10,155 bases of DNA from DASVXQ01 sp046727955 (GTDB lineage Bacteria > Actinomycetota > CALGFH01). A program made the position numbers and the translations under genes. The stretch's first letter is position 1. Each line of letters opens with the position of its first letter. A model generated the notes under the pieces. The model made no database searches. It was given only the letters and a program-made list of their open reading frames with translations, and was not told the origin of the DNA. The DNA lies in assembly GCA_046727955.1 (NCBI GenBank), contig JBKPDO010000021.1, positions 1 to 10,155 of the forward strand. Direction: 5' to 3'. Positions 1 to 7,166 of the stretch are shown here, piece after piece.

Positions 1-1
1 G

Positions 2-130
2 GCGGAGGTGACCGTCCGGCAGGGCATCGAGCCGCTGCTGCGAGCACGCGTGCCCGAGATGGTCGGCCTGGCGGACGTCACCGACCACGCGGCGGGGACC
101 ACGCCGTTCTTCTCCGCCGAGAAGCGGTGA
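2..130 (+). CDS. NifU-like Fe-S protein, C-terminal end (partial)
   Basis: The 5' end is outside the window. The visible 42 residues run AEVTVRQGIEPLL... and end in DVTDHAAGTTPFFSAEKR before TGA. An 'R.GIE..LR..VP....L.DVTDHAAG..P' pattern is typical of the tail of actinobacterial NifU-like/NfuA-type proteins, which carry or transfer Fe-S clusters. The CxxC motif expected earlier in the domain is not in view, so cluster binding cannot be confirmed. Some actinobacterial copies sit in [NiFe]-hydrogenase gene clusters. That context is only a possibility here because upstream genes are not visible. The ATP-grasp gene follows 67 bp later on the same strand and could be co-transcribed. Confidence 0.72.
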   Translation, partial: AEVTVRQGIEPLLRARVPEMVGLADVTDHAAGTTPFFSAEKR

Positions 131-197
131 CCACCGTGGCAACCAGCCGTGGCGTGCCGGCTGATTGGACAGCACAGACGGCATGGCGGAGGTGACC

Positions 198-1436
198 ATG
201 GCGCGCGTGCTGCTGCTGGTGCCCGCCCGCACCTACCGGGCCAGCGACTTCCTGGTCGCGGCCGGCCGGCTGGGACTGGACCTGGTGGTCGGCAGCGACG
301 GCGCCTTACCGCTGGACCGCCGGCTCGTCGTCCGGGTGGACCCGGGCGACCTGCAGGCAAGCGTCGACCGGCTCGTGGCCCGAAGCGGCCCGGTCGACGC
401 GGTCGTGGCCGTGGACACCCCGATGCTGGTCCTGGCCGCGGCGGCGGCGGCCCGCATGGGCCTGCCCCACAACCGGGTCGACGCGGTGCAGGCCGCGACC
501 GACAAGGCCACCCAGCGACGCTGGTGGGCGGCCGCCGGCGTGGCCCAGCCCTCGTTTCGGGTCGTGGCGGCCGGCGCCTCGCAGGCTGCCCTGCGGGACG
601 CGGCGGCCCAGGTCGGGTTCCCCTGTGTGGTCAAGGCGGTGTCGCTGAGCGGCGGCCAGGGCGTGCTGCGCGCCGACGACAAGGCGGGCGCGGCCGCCGC
701 GGCCGGGCGGATCCGGCAGATCCTGGGCATTCCCCGACGGCCGGCGGACGAGCCGCTGCTGGTCGAGGAGTATGTCCCCGGATGGGAGCTGAGCATCGAC
801 GGGCTGCTGACCGACGGCGAGCTGACCGTCACCGCGATCTTCGACAAGCCCGACACCCCCGACGGCCCCACCTTCGAGGAGACCGTGCTCGTCACGCCCT
901 CCCGGCTGCCGCAGCCAATCCTGTCGGAAACCCTCACTACTGCCGCGCGCGCCGCCCGGGCGCTCGGGCTCAGGTACGGCCCCATCCACGCCGAGCTGCG
1001 CCTGGACGCTCGTGACCGCTGCCAGCGGCCGACCATGCTCGAGCTGGCGGCCCGCTCGATCGGTGGCCTGTGCTCACGCGCCCTGCGGTTCCTGGACGGA
1101 GTGAGCCTCGAACAGCTGGTGCTGGCCAACGCCCTGGGCCGCCGCGTGACGCCTCACCGCCTCGCCGGAGCCGCTGGCGTGCTCATGCTGCCCGTGGAAC
1201 GCGCGGGCGTGCTCCAAGCCGTGGACGGCAGGACCCAAGCCGCAGCCGTCCCGGGCATCACCGGCCTGTCGATCACTACCCCGGTCGGCCAGACCGTCCA
1301 CCCACTCCCGGAGGGTGACCGCTACCTGGGCTTCCTGTTCGCCGAAGGCACGACCTACGGGGAGGTGGAGGCGGCGCTGCGCGCTGCCCGGCGGCGGCTG
1401 CGCGTAGTCATCCAGTCGGCGGCTGGGCCGCCTTGA
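198..1436 (+). CDS. ATP-grasp ligase, L-amino-acid-ligase-like
   Basis: A 412-residue ATP-grasp enzyme. The family couples a carboxylate to an amine, or a similar nucleophile, through an acyl-phosphate using ATP; the substrates here are unknown. The N-terminal Rossmann-like part (1-95) begins MARVLLLVPA. ATP-grasp features follow: DKATQR at 102-107, PCVVKAV with Lys146, the flexible loop SLSGGQGV at 149-156, VEEYVPGWELSIDG at 189-202, GPIHAELRLD at 261-270 and the metal-site strand LELAARSIGG at 281-290. Residues about 325-405 resemble the small C-terminal domain of L-amino-acid ligases (LAL_C2-like). ATG at 198 is chosen because GGAGG (188-192) lies 5 nt upstream; in-frame ATGs at 165 and 183 lack such a site. 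The 3' end overlaps the convergent TetR gene by 29 bp. ATP-grasp assignment is firm, the exact reaction is not. Confidence 0.88.
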   Translation: MARVLLLVPARTYRASDFLVAAGRLGLDLVVGSDGALPLDRRLVVRVDPGDLQASVDRLVARSGPVDAVVAVDTPMLVLAAAAAARMGLPHNRVDAVQAATDKATQRRWWAAAGVAQPSFRVVAAGASQAALRDAAAQVGFPCVVKAVSLSGGQGVLRADDKAGAAAAAGRIRQILGIPRRPADEPLLVEEYVPGWELSIDGLLTDGELTVTAIFDKPDTPDGPTFEETVLVTPSRLPQPILSETLTTAARAARALGLRYGPIHAELRLDARDRCQRPTMLELAARSIGGLCSRALRFLDGVSLEQLVLANALGRRVTPHRLAGAAGVLMLPVERAGVLQAVDGRTQAAAVPGITGLSITTPVGQTVHPLPEGDRYLGFLFAEGTTYGEVEAALRAARRRLRVVIQSAAGPP

Positions 1437-2028
1437 TGATGCCGTCCAGGGCCTGACCGATCCGCTGGGCGGCCTGCTCGCGGTCGGGCTGACCGGCGTC
1501 CAGCCAGGCCATGACCGCCTCGACCGCCACCCTGGGGGCCAGGTGCGCGGCCCACGCCGCCCACGAGGAGTCGGGGATCACCTGGACGAGCTCGCGGCGC
1601 GCGACGGCCACCATCGCCTCCTGGAACCGGTCCATCTCACGGCGGAACTCCGGCTCCCGAGCGGCGTGGCGGAACAGCAGCCGGAACCCGTCCGGGTCGG
1701 CGGCGGCGACCCCGACCAGCGCGTCGATGCTGGCCGCGGTGAAGTTGCCGGTGCCGGTGGCGTCGGCCAGCCGGGTGCAGGCGCGGTCGAGGACCGCGCG
1801 GTACAGGTCGGTCTTGGAGTCGAAGTGGCGGTACAGGATCGCCCGGCTGACGCCGGCCTGGGTGGCGATGTCGTCCAGGCTGGTGGCGGCGAACCCGGAG
1901 CGGGCGAAGGCGTGGGTGGCGGCGGCGAGGATCTGCTCGCGGCGCTCGGCGCGGCGCAGCCGCCGCACCGGCTCGGGCGCCGCGGCGTCGGGCGCCGGCT
2001 GGTTGGCGGGTTGGCTGCTGGCCGGCAT
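1408..2028 (-). CDS. TetR/AcrR-family transcriptional regulator
   Basis: A 206-residue protein, normal length for TetR repressors. The DNA-binding domain is at 27-75: REQILAAATHAFARSGF, then the helix-turn-helix TSLDDIATQAGVSRAILYRHF and SKTDLYRAVL. The C-terminal helical part (85-200) would bind an unknown ligand and form the dimer. The ATG at 2028 is preferred, with GGGGAG just upstream though closely spaced. A TTG at 2046 would add six residues but has no visible ribosome binding site. The gene is divergent from the DrrA-like ABC operon, with a 102-bp AT-rich gap holding a palindrome. The inference is that it represses that operon and itself and is released by a substrate of the exporter. 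Its 3' end runs 29 bp into the convergent ATP-grasp gene. Confidence 0.92.
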   Translation of the reverse strand: MPASSQPANQPAPDAAAPEPVRRLRRAERREQILAAATHAFARSGFAATSLDDIATQAGVSRAILYRHFDSKTDLYRAVLDRACTRLADATGTGNFTAASIDALVGVAAADPDGFRLLFRHAAREPEFRREMDRFQEAMVAVARRELVQVIPDSSWAAWAAHLAPRVAVEAVMAWLDAGQPDREQAAQRIGQALDGIIKAAQPPTG

Positions 2029-2053
2029 GGCTCCCCACTTCGGCAAGGACTTA

Positions 2054-2082
2054 TTGACATCAGAGTCTACAACCGGTAATAG
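2054..2082 (+). promoter_or_regulatory. Predicted sigma70-type promoter of the DrrAB-like operon
   Basis: A perfect -35 hexamer TTGACA (2054-2059), a 17-bp spacer and TAATAG (2077-2082) as a weaker -10 lie in a strikingly AT-rich stretch between the divergent genes. Transcription would begin near 2090 and leave about 40 nt before the ATG at 2131, which has GGAG at 2120-2123. The -10 overlaps a palindrome that could hold the TetR protein. The -35 match is exact; the choice of -10 is less certain. Confidence 0.6.
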
Positions 2083-2092
2083 TGACTATGAA
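2064..2092 (-). promoter_or_regulatory. Predicted promoter of the tetR gene
   Basis: On the minus strand TTCATA (plus 2087-2092) and TAGACT (plus 2064-2069) are separated by 17 bp, giving 4 of 6 matches at each hexamer. This promoter lies almost entirely within the opposing promoter, so one bound repressor could block both directions. The resulting leader to the ATG at 2028 would be roughly 30 nt. Hexamer matches are moderate and other arrangements are possible. Confidence 0.4.
2079..2089. promoter_or_regulatory. Candidate TetR operator (palindrome)
   Basis: ATAGTGACTAT is a perfect inverted repeat (5 bp, central G, 5 bp). It overlaps the rightward -10 (2077-2082) and lies between the leftward -35 and -10. 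Two further near-direct 11-bp repeats, AGAGTCTACAA (2062-2072) and AGAGTAGACAA (2104-2114, 9 of 11 identical), flank it 42 bp apart, about four helical turns. These are candidate sites for a dimeric regulator; which one binds the TetR protein is not known. Confidence 0.45.
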
Positions 2093-2130
2093 ATATATAA
2101 CTAAGAGTAGACAAGCTGTGGAGCGCGCTT

Positions 2131-3116
<986 letters not shown>

Positions 3117-3120
<4 letters not shown>

Positions 3121-3947
3121 GCGCCACCACGACCCAGCCCGCGCGGGGGCCTGGGCGCACCGCAAGCGACATCGCCGTCATCGCCCGGCGCGACCTGGTC
3201 CGCAGCCTGCGGCTGCCCGACGTGCTGGTGACCTCCAGCGTCATGCCGGTGATCTTCATCCTGATGTTCACCTACGTGTTCGGCGGCGCCATCCAGACCG
3301 CGCTGCCACCCGCCGCCGCGGGCAGCTACGTCAACTGGCTCCTCCCAGGGCTGCTGGCCCAGTTCGCCCTGTTCGGCAGCCAGGGCGCCGCCTTCCGGAT
3401 GGCCGAAGACCTCGCCAAGGGCGTCATCGACCGGTTCCGCTCCCTGCCGATGGCCCGCTCCGCGGTGCCCGCCGGCCGCACCCTCGCCGACCTCGCCGGC
3501 ACGACCCGCACCATGGTCCTGCTGCTGGCCGTCGGGCTGGCCATCGGGTTCCGCTGGCAGACCAGCCCCTGGAGCCTGCTGGCCGGCGTGGCGCTCGCGC
3601 TGGGGTTCGGGTATGCCTGGTCGTGGGTCATGGCAGCCCTTGGGCTGGTCGTGCGCACCCCCGAAGCGGTCCAGGCGGCCAGCTTCATGGGCGCGTTCCC
3701 GCTGGCGTTCACCAGCTCGGTATTCGTCCCGACCCAGACCATGCCGGGGTGGCTGCAGGCGTTCGCCGCCCACCAGCCCGTCACCGTGACCACCAACGCC
3801 CTGCGCGGCCTGATCCTCGGCCAGGGCGCCCTGCCGCCAGGCCAGACCGTCACCGGCCAGGTCGTACTGGCCCTGACCTGGTCGGCCGCCATCACCGCGG
3901 TCTTCGCCCCGCTGGCCGTCCGCCTGTACCGCCGCACCGTCAGCTGA
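3117..3947 (+). CDS. DrrB-like ABC-2 transporter permease
   Basis: A 276-residue integral membrane protein, the usual size for DrrB-type permeases. A short cytoplasmic N-terminus precedes about six membrane segments, near 36-57, 70-90, 130-145, 152-178, 185-205 and 247-268. The cytoplasmic stretch GVIDRFRSLPMARSAV at 102-117 is the characteristic conserved loop of ABC-2 permeases that contacts the ATPase. SSVFVPTQTMPGWLQAFAAHQPVT (200-223) is also typical. The ATG overlaps the stop of the ATPase gene, so the two are made together and would form a 2+2 exporter. Its last codons are partly repeated as a relic 0.7 kb downstream (4532-4596). Confidence 0.94.
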
Positions 3948-3977
3948 CCGTCCACTATCCCCTATGAGGTGATCGCA

Positions 3978-4469
3978 GTGGCAGTGACACAGCACAGCAA
4001 CCAGACCATCGGTCGGCGGCGCGGGATCGGGCCCGTCGGGACCGCGGCGCGGCTCCTCGTGGGAGCGTTGCTGCTGGGCAGCGTGGTCCAGGGCCACCTG
4101 GCCCGCGGCTTCCACGTGTCCTCCTGGGCGCTCGGCCTGGTGGGCTTCCCAGCCCTGGTGCTTGCCTTGCAGTGGCTGCGCGCCCGGCGCACACCGACCC
4201 GGCTGGAGGCGACCGGGCCGGTCAGCCACGCCCTCAACCTGGCGGTGTTCCTCGCGCTGTACCTCGTGGAGGCCACCAGCGACGCCGCGCTGATCTTCTA
4301 CGGGACGTCCATGCTGCTGGCGGCGCTGCGCGGCTACGCCGGGTGCGAGGTGCTGGCCGTGTCCAACTGGCTGCTGCGACGTGACGACCAGATCGGCTGC
4401 GCCGTCTTCTGGCCCGTCGACTACCTGGAGCGCCGGAGGACGCCCACGGAGGAGTCCGCCATCCGGTAG
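3978..4469 (+). CDS. Small four-helix membrane protein of unknown function
   Basis: I do not recognise a named function. The 163-residue protein has a basic N-terminus (GRRRGIGPVG) and about four hydrophobic segments near 23-37, 50-67, 83-97 and 103-118. A striking motif follows the last helix: YAGCEVLAVSNWLLRRDDQIGC (120-141), with Cys123 and Cys141 and the charged RRDDQ. This gives an impression of a conserved domain of unknown function. The GTG at 3978 is chosen because GAGGTG (3966-3971) lies 6 nt upstream; another GTG at 3969 would add three residues. It begins 30 bp after the DrrB-like gene with no terminator between, so it is probably the third gene of the operon. A role as accessory to the exporter is only inference. 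Confidence 0.78.
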   Translation: MAVTQHSNQTIGRRRGIGPVGTAARLLVGALLLGSVVQGHLARGFHVSSWALGLVGFPALVLALQWLRARRTPTRLEATGPVSHALNLAVFLALYLVEATSDAALIFYGTSMLLAALRGYAGCEVLAVSNWLLRRDDQIGCAVFWPVDYLERRRTPTEESAIR

Positions 4470-4526
4470 GGCTGGGGACGGGTGGCAGCCGACCAGGAGC
4501 ACGCGATGACGACGCACCGGTCGGTG

Positions 4527-4658
4527 CCCAGGCCACACCGTCATCGGCCAGCTCGTTGCGCTGGCCTGGTCGGTCGGGATCACCGCGCTCTTCGCGCTGC
4601 TCATCGTGGCTGGAGCGCTCATCTGGGTGCATCGTGTTGTGAAAAGCCTCGACTCGGA
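4527..4658 (+). pseudogene. Relic of an ABC-2 permease C-terminus
   Basis: Reading frame 4510-4743 is open but has no upstream start. Around 4537 it encodes TVIGQLVALAWSVGITALF, which matches TVTGQVVLALTWSAAITAVF near the end of the intact DrrB-like permease. At DNA level 4532-4551 match 3841-3860 at 18 of 20 bases, and 4567-4596 match 3879-3908 at 25 of 30, with a codon-sized gap between. The rest of the permease is missing. After about 4605 the frame continues with a hydrophobic stretch and HRVVKSLDSDVEL, unlike the intact copy. It is best read as debris of a second exporter gene, from duplication or deletion. No functional protein is expected. Confidence 0.65.
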
Positions 4659-4685
4659 TGTCGAGTTGCGGCCGGCTCGATCGTC
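4659..4685 (+). promoter_or_regulatory. ECF42-type promoter P1 (DGPF-sigma operon)
   Basis: TGTCGA (4659-4664), exactly 17 bp, then CGTC (4682-4685). The same hexamer, spacing and CGTC occur at 6432 and 7114. The -35 TGTCGA and -10 CG[A/T]C agree with the ECF42 consensus as I recall it. Transcription would start near 4691, about 37 nt before the ATG at 4728. The sigma factor gene is second in the operon, so this predicts positive autoregulation. Confidence 0.82.
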
Positions 4686-4727
4686 ATCCTCGTGGCGGCA
4701 CGCTACGGCCGCTAGAGGAGGACTGCG

Positions 4728-5120
4728 ATGCGGTACATGTTGCTGATCTATGACTGTGACCGGCCGGAGCCGGGTGATCCCCGGTTCGAGGGCGCGCTGG
4801 AGCGGGTGAACAGGTTCGTCGAGGAGTGCCGCAGGCGGGGTGTTCTCCGGGCTGGGGATCCTTTGCAGCCGGTGAGCACCGCGACCACGGTGCGGGTGCG
4901 CGATGGCCAGACGTTGATCGTGGACGGGCCGTTCGCGGAGGTCCATGAGCAGCTCGGCGGCTACTACATCCTTGACTGCCGCGACCTGGATGAGGTGCTG
5001 GAGCTGGCGGCGCTGTGCCCGATGGCGGAAGAGGGCTCCATCGAGGTGCGTCCGGTCGCCGAGGTGCCCGGTCTGCACCCGCAGCTGGACGCGCTGCGTG
5101 CGGCCATCGCTGAGGAATGA
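4728..5120 (+). CDS. YCII-related (DGPF-domain) protein
   Basis: A 130-residue protein of the YCII/DGPF family, opening MRYMLLIYD with the hallmark IVDGPFAEVHEQLGGYYIL at 64-82 (DGPF at 66-69). Members have a ferredoxin-like alpha+beta fold; their chemistry is poorly defined. Genes of this type are the standard neighbours and targets of ECF42 sigma factors. AGGAGG (4716-4721) lies 6 nt before the ATG, an excellent ribosome binding site. The stop overlaps the start of the sigma factor gene (ATGA, 5117-5120), so the two are translationally coupled. The P1 promoter lies directly upstream. A role in sensing or modifying a stress-related small molecule is inference. Confidence 0.93.
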   Translation: MRYMLLIYDCDRPEPGDPRFEGALERVNRFVEECRRRGVLRAGDPLQPVSTATTVRVRDGQTLIVDGPFAEVHEQLGGYYILDCRDLDEVLELAALCPMAEEGSIEVRPVAEVPGLHPQLDALRAAIAEE

Positions 5121-6391
5121 CCCATAGCGCGCCCGCAGTGGTCGTGGAGCGGGTGTTCCGGGAACACCGGGCGAAGATGCTGGCCGCGCTGGTCCGCGTG
5201 CTGGGCGACTTCGAGCTGGCCGAGGACGCCCTGCAGGAGGCGTGCGCGGTAGCGTTGCGGCGCTGGCCGCAGACCCAGGTCCCCGACGATCCCATTGCGT
5301 GGCTGCTGCTGGCCGCCCGCAACCGGGCGATCGACCGGCTGCGCCGCGCGCGGATGGCGCAGGTCAAGCAGGCGGAGGCATGGGCGGGCCAGCTGCGGGC
5401 GGGAACGGTGACCACGATGACCGACTACAGCCAAGACAGCCTGCTCACCCTTGGTGACGATCGGCTGAGCCTGGTCTTCACCTGCTGCCACCCCGCGCTG
5501 TCGCTGGAGGCGCGGGTGGCGCTGACGCTGCAGGCCGTGGTGGGGCTGACCGCCGGCCAGATCGCCCGCGCGTTCCTGGTCAGCGAGCCCACCATGGCCC
5601 AGCGGCTGGTGCGCGCCAAGCGAAAGATCCGCGATGCCCGGATCCGCTTGGAGGTCCCCGCGGACCATCTGCTGCCCGACCGCCTGTCCGGCGTGCTCGC
5701 GCTGGTCTACCTGGTCTTCACCCAGGGCTACACGGCGGCGCCCGACGCACCAGAGCGTCGCCAGCTGTGCGAGGAGGCGATCCGGCTCGGCAAGCTCATC
5801 GCCGGCCTGATGCCCGACGAGCCGGAGGCCCTTGGGCTGGTCGCGCTGATGCTGCTGCAGGATTCCCGCAGCGCCGCCCGGTACACCGACACCGGCGATC
5901 TGGTGCTGCTGGAGGACCAGGACCGGTCGCGGTGGGACCGCGTCGAGATCCAGGAGGGCATCCGGCTGCTGGACCGCGCACTGCAACGCGGGATTCCCGG
6001 TCCCTACCAGCTCCAGGCGGCGATCGCGGCGGTCCACGCGCAAGCACAGGCGGCCGCGCAGACCGACTGGGCCCGGATCGCCGCCTTGTACGCCGAGCTG
6101 CTCGATCTGTCGCCGTCACCGGTGGTGGCGCTCAACCGGGCGGTTGCCGTCGCCATGGCCGAGGGCCCACAGGCCGGGCTGGAGCTGATCGACCAGCTCG
6201 ACGGCATCGACAGCCTGCAGCGCTACCATCCGCTGCACGCCGCCCGCGCGGACCTGCTGCGCCGGCTGGGCTGCCTGGAGGAGGCCGCGGCCGCATACCG
6301 CCGCGCGCACGAGCTGGCGGTCAACCCCGCCGACCGGCGCTTTCTTGCTGGCAGGCTCCTGGCCGTGGAGGGCCTGCGGGACGGCGGATAG
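5117..6391 (+). CDS. ECF42-type RNA polymerase sigma factor with C-terminal TPR-like extension
   Basis: A 424-residue sigma factor, about twice the size of a plain ECF factor. Region 2 is near 11-82 (RVFREHRAKMLAALVRVLGDFELAEDALQE, then WLLLAARNRAIDRLRR). The subgroup motif DDRLSLVFTCCHPAL is at 114-128 and the region 4 helix-turn-helix at 133-178 (GLTAGQIARAFLVSEPTMAQRLVRAKRKIR). The long extension (180-424) contains LVYLVFTQGYTA, LLEDQDRSRWDR at 264-275, LNRAVAVAM, and a final TPR-like pair ending RRLGCLEEAAAAYRRAHEL. This architecture defines ECF42. In that group no anti-sigma factor is encoded nearby, none is seen here, and the extension is reported to be needed for activity. Targets are predicted at 4659, 6432 and 7114. 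Translation is coupled to the DGPF gene. Confidence 0.95.
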   Translation: MTHSAPAVVVERVFREHRAKMLAALVRVLGDFELAEDALQEACAVALRRWPQTQVPDDPIAWLLLAARNRAIDRLRRARMAQVKQAEAWAGQLRAGTVTTMTDYSQDSLLTLGDDRLSLVFTCCHPALSLEARVALTLQAVVGLTAGQIARAFLVSEPTMAQRLVRAKRKIRDARIRLEVPADHLLPDRLSGVLALVYLVFTQGYTAAPDAPERRQLCEEAIRLGKLIAGLMPDEPEALGLVALMLLQDSRSAARYTDTGDLVLLEDQDRSRWDRVEIQEGIRLLDRALQRGIPGPYQLQAAIAAVHAQAQAAAQTDWARIAALYAELLDLSPSPVVALNRAVAVAMAEGPQAGLELIDQLDGIDSLQRYHPLHAARADLLRRLGCLEEAAAAYRRAHELAVNPADRRFLAGRLLAVEGLRDGG

Positions 6392-6424
6392 CGGCATGCA
6401 GCATGCGCCGCGGCATTCCTGCGG

Positions 6425-6484
6425 TGGAGAGTGTCGAGTCGCGGCATCGCCGTTCGTCCTCCGCTCATCGAGGTCGACCACACC
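6425..6484 (+). repeat. Duplicated promoter-leader segment, copy 1 (copy 2 at 7107-7166)
   Basis: The two 60-bp segments align without gaps. They share TGTCGA, GCCGTTCGTCCT across the -10, CGCT just after it, and GAGGTCGA..ACACC in the leader (6470-6484 and 7152-7166), at equal distances from CGTC. Identity outside the promoter elements suggests duplication of the whole promoter with part of the leader, rather than chance or motif convergence. P1 shares only the promoter core. Confidence 0.7.
6432..6458 (+). promoter_or_regulatory. ECF42-type promoter P2 (VOC gene)
   Basis: TGTCGA (6432-6437), 17 bp, CGTC (6455-6458), identical in architecture to P1 and P3. It lies 41 bp after the sigma factor stop and gives a leader of about 50 nt before the ATG at 6517. 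Similarity to P3 extends through the spacer and into the leader, so the two are probably duplicates. The VOC gene may also be read through from the sigma operon, since no convincing terminator separates them. Confidence 0.82.
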
Positions 6485-6516
6485 ACGCCTGGAAGGGCCC
6501 TCCGGAAGGAGCAGCA

Positions 6517-6993
6517 ATGCGCACGAACACGCCCAATCCGATCCCGGATTCGTACCGCCGTGTCACGCCCTGCCTGGTTGTCCAAGGCGCCGCCAAGGCC
6601 CTGGAGTTCTACGCCGAGGTGTTCCAGGCGACCGAGCGGATGCGCTTCCCCGGCCCCGGTGGGACGATCGCGCACTCCGAGATCCAGATCGGCGATTCGG
6701 TCGTCATCGTCGAGGATGAGTTCCCGGAGCGGGGGACCAAGGCGCCGCCGGCTGGCGGCGATGGCTCGCCGTCCTTCCTGTTCATCTACGTCGAGAATGT
6801 GGACGCCATCGTCGCGCGAGCCGTGGAGCTCGGCGCAAAGCTCCAGCGTCCCCCCGAGAACCAGTTCTACGGCGACCGGGACAGCTACATCATCGACCCG
6901 TTCGGCCACGGCTGGACGATCGCGACACACGTCGAGGACGTGGAACCGCAGGAGATGATGCGACGGATGACCGAGTGGCAGAATCAGGCCTGA
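6517..6993 (+). CDS. VOC-family (PhnB-like glyoxalase/bleomycin-resistance fold) protein
   Basis: A 158-residue single VOC protein of the PhnB-like group. VTPCLVVQGAAKALEFYAEVFQATERMRFPGPGG (16-49), the first metal-site strand AHSEIQIGDSVVIVEDE (52-68), then DGSPSFLFIYVENVDAIVARAVELGAK and the closing DRDSYIIDPFGHGWTIATHVEDV (120-142). His53 and the downstream His/Glu around 131-140 are candidate metal ligands. PhnB-like proteins are metal-dependent or degenerate members of the glyoxalase I superfamily; the reaction here is unknown. GGAAGGAG (6504-6511) precedes the ATG by 5 nt. It has its own ECF42-type promoter and a strong terminator, so it can be a single-gene unit of the regulon. Confidence 0.92.
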   Translation: MRTNTPNPIPDSYRRVTPCLVVQGAAKALEFYAEVFQATERMRFPGPGGTIAHSEIQIGDSVVIVEDEFPERGTKAPPAGGDGSPSFLFIYVENVDAIVARAVELGAKLQRPPENQFYGDRDSYIIDPFGHGWTIATHVEDVEPQEMMRRMTEWQNQA

Positions 6994-7001
6994 CCAGAAA
7001 T

Positions 7002-7041
7002 AAAGGGGCCCGCGTGGCGATTCCGCCATGCGGGTCCTTTT
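7002..7041 (+). terminator. Rho-independent terminator after the VOC gene
   Basis: An 18-bp stem with a 4-nt loop ATTC: left arm AAAGGGGCCCGCGTGGCG (7002-7019), right arm CGCCATGCGGGTCCTTTT (7024-7041). It has three G-T wobbles and no unpaired base. The right arm ends in TTTT and the left in AAA, so it could act from either side. It begins 9 bp after the VOC stop and isolates that unit from P3. Confidence 0.9.
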
Positions 7042-7106
7042 GCCGTATTTCCGGTCGATGGCAGGGATCAGCACGCTGGCCACGTTGCTTCGGTCGGAAT
7101 TCCCGG

Positions 7107-7166
7107 TGAGCAGTGTCGAATCTCGACACGGCCGTTCGTCCTTCGCTGCATGAGGTCGATAACACC
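7107..7166 (+). repeat. Duplicated promoter-leader segment, copy 2 (copy 1 at 6425-6484)
   Basis: Second copy of the 60-bp promoter-leader duplication, 682 bp from the first. It carries P3 and the shared GAGGTCGA..ACACC leader block at 7152-7166. Downstream of this block the two leaders diverge. Confidence 0.7.
7114..7140 (+). promoter_or_regulatory. ECF42-type promoter P3 (MFS-CMD unit)
   Basis: TGTCGA (7114-7119), 17 bp, CGTC (7137-7140), as in P1 and P2. Its -35 is half of a perfect inverted repeat, TGTCGA-ATC-TCGACA (7114-7128). The start site would be near 7146, leaving a leader of about 105 nt before the MFS ATG at 7253, longer than for P1 or P2. I see no riboswitch or other clear structure in the leader. 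Confidence 0.82.

Noticed and set aside
2..130. Naming the upstream gene as part of a group 1h hydrogenase cluster
   Set aside because: Only 42 residues of the NifU-like tail are visible and no hydrogenase gene is in the window; kept only as a possibility.
1..197. 13-bp direct repeat GGCGGAGGTGACC at 1-13 and 185-197
   Set aside because: One copy is coding sequence of the NifU-like gene, the other is the ribosome binding site region of the ATP-grasp gene. GGAGGTGA is a common Shine-Dalgarno-like string, so coincidence is likely.
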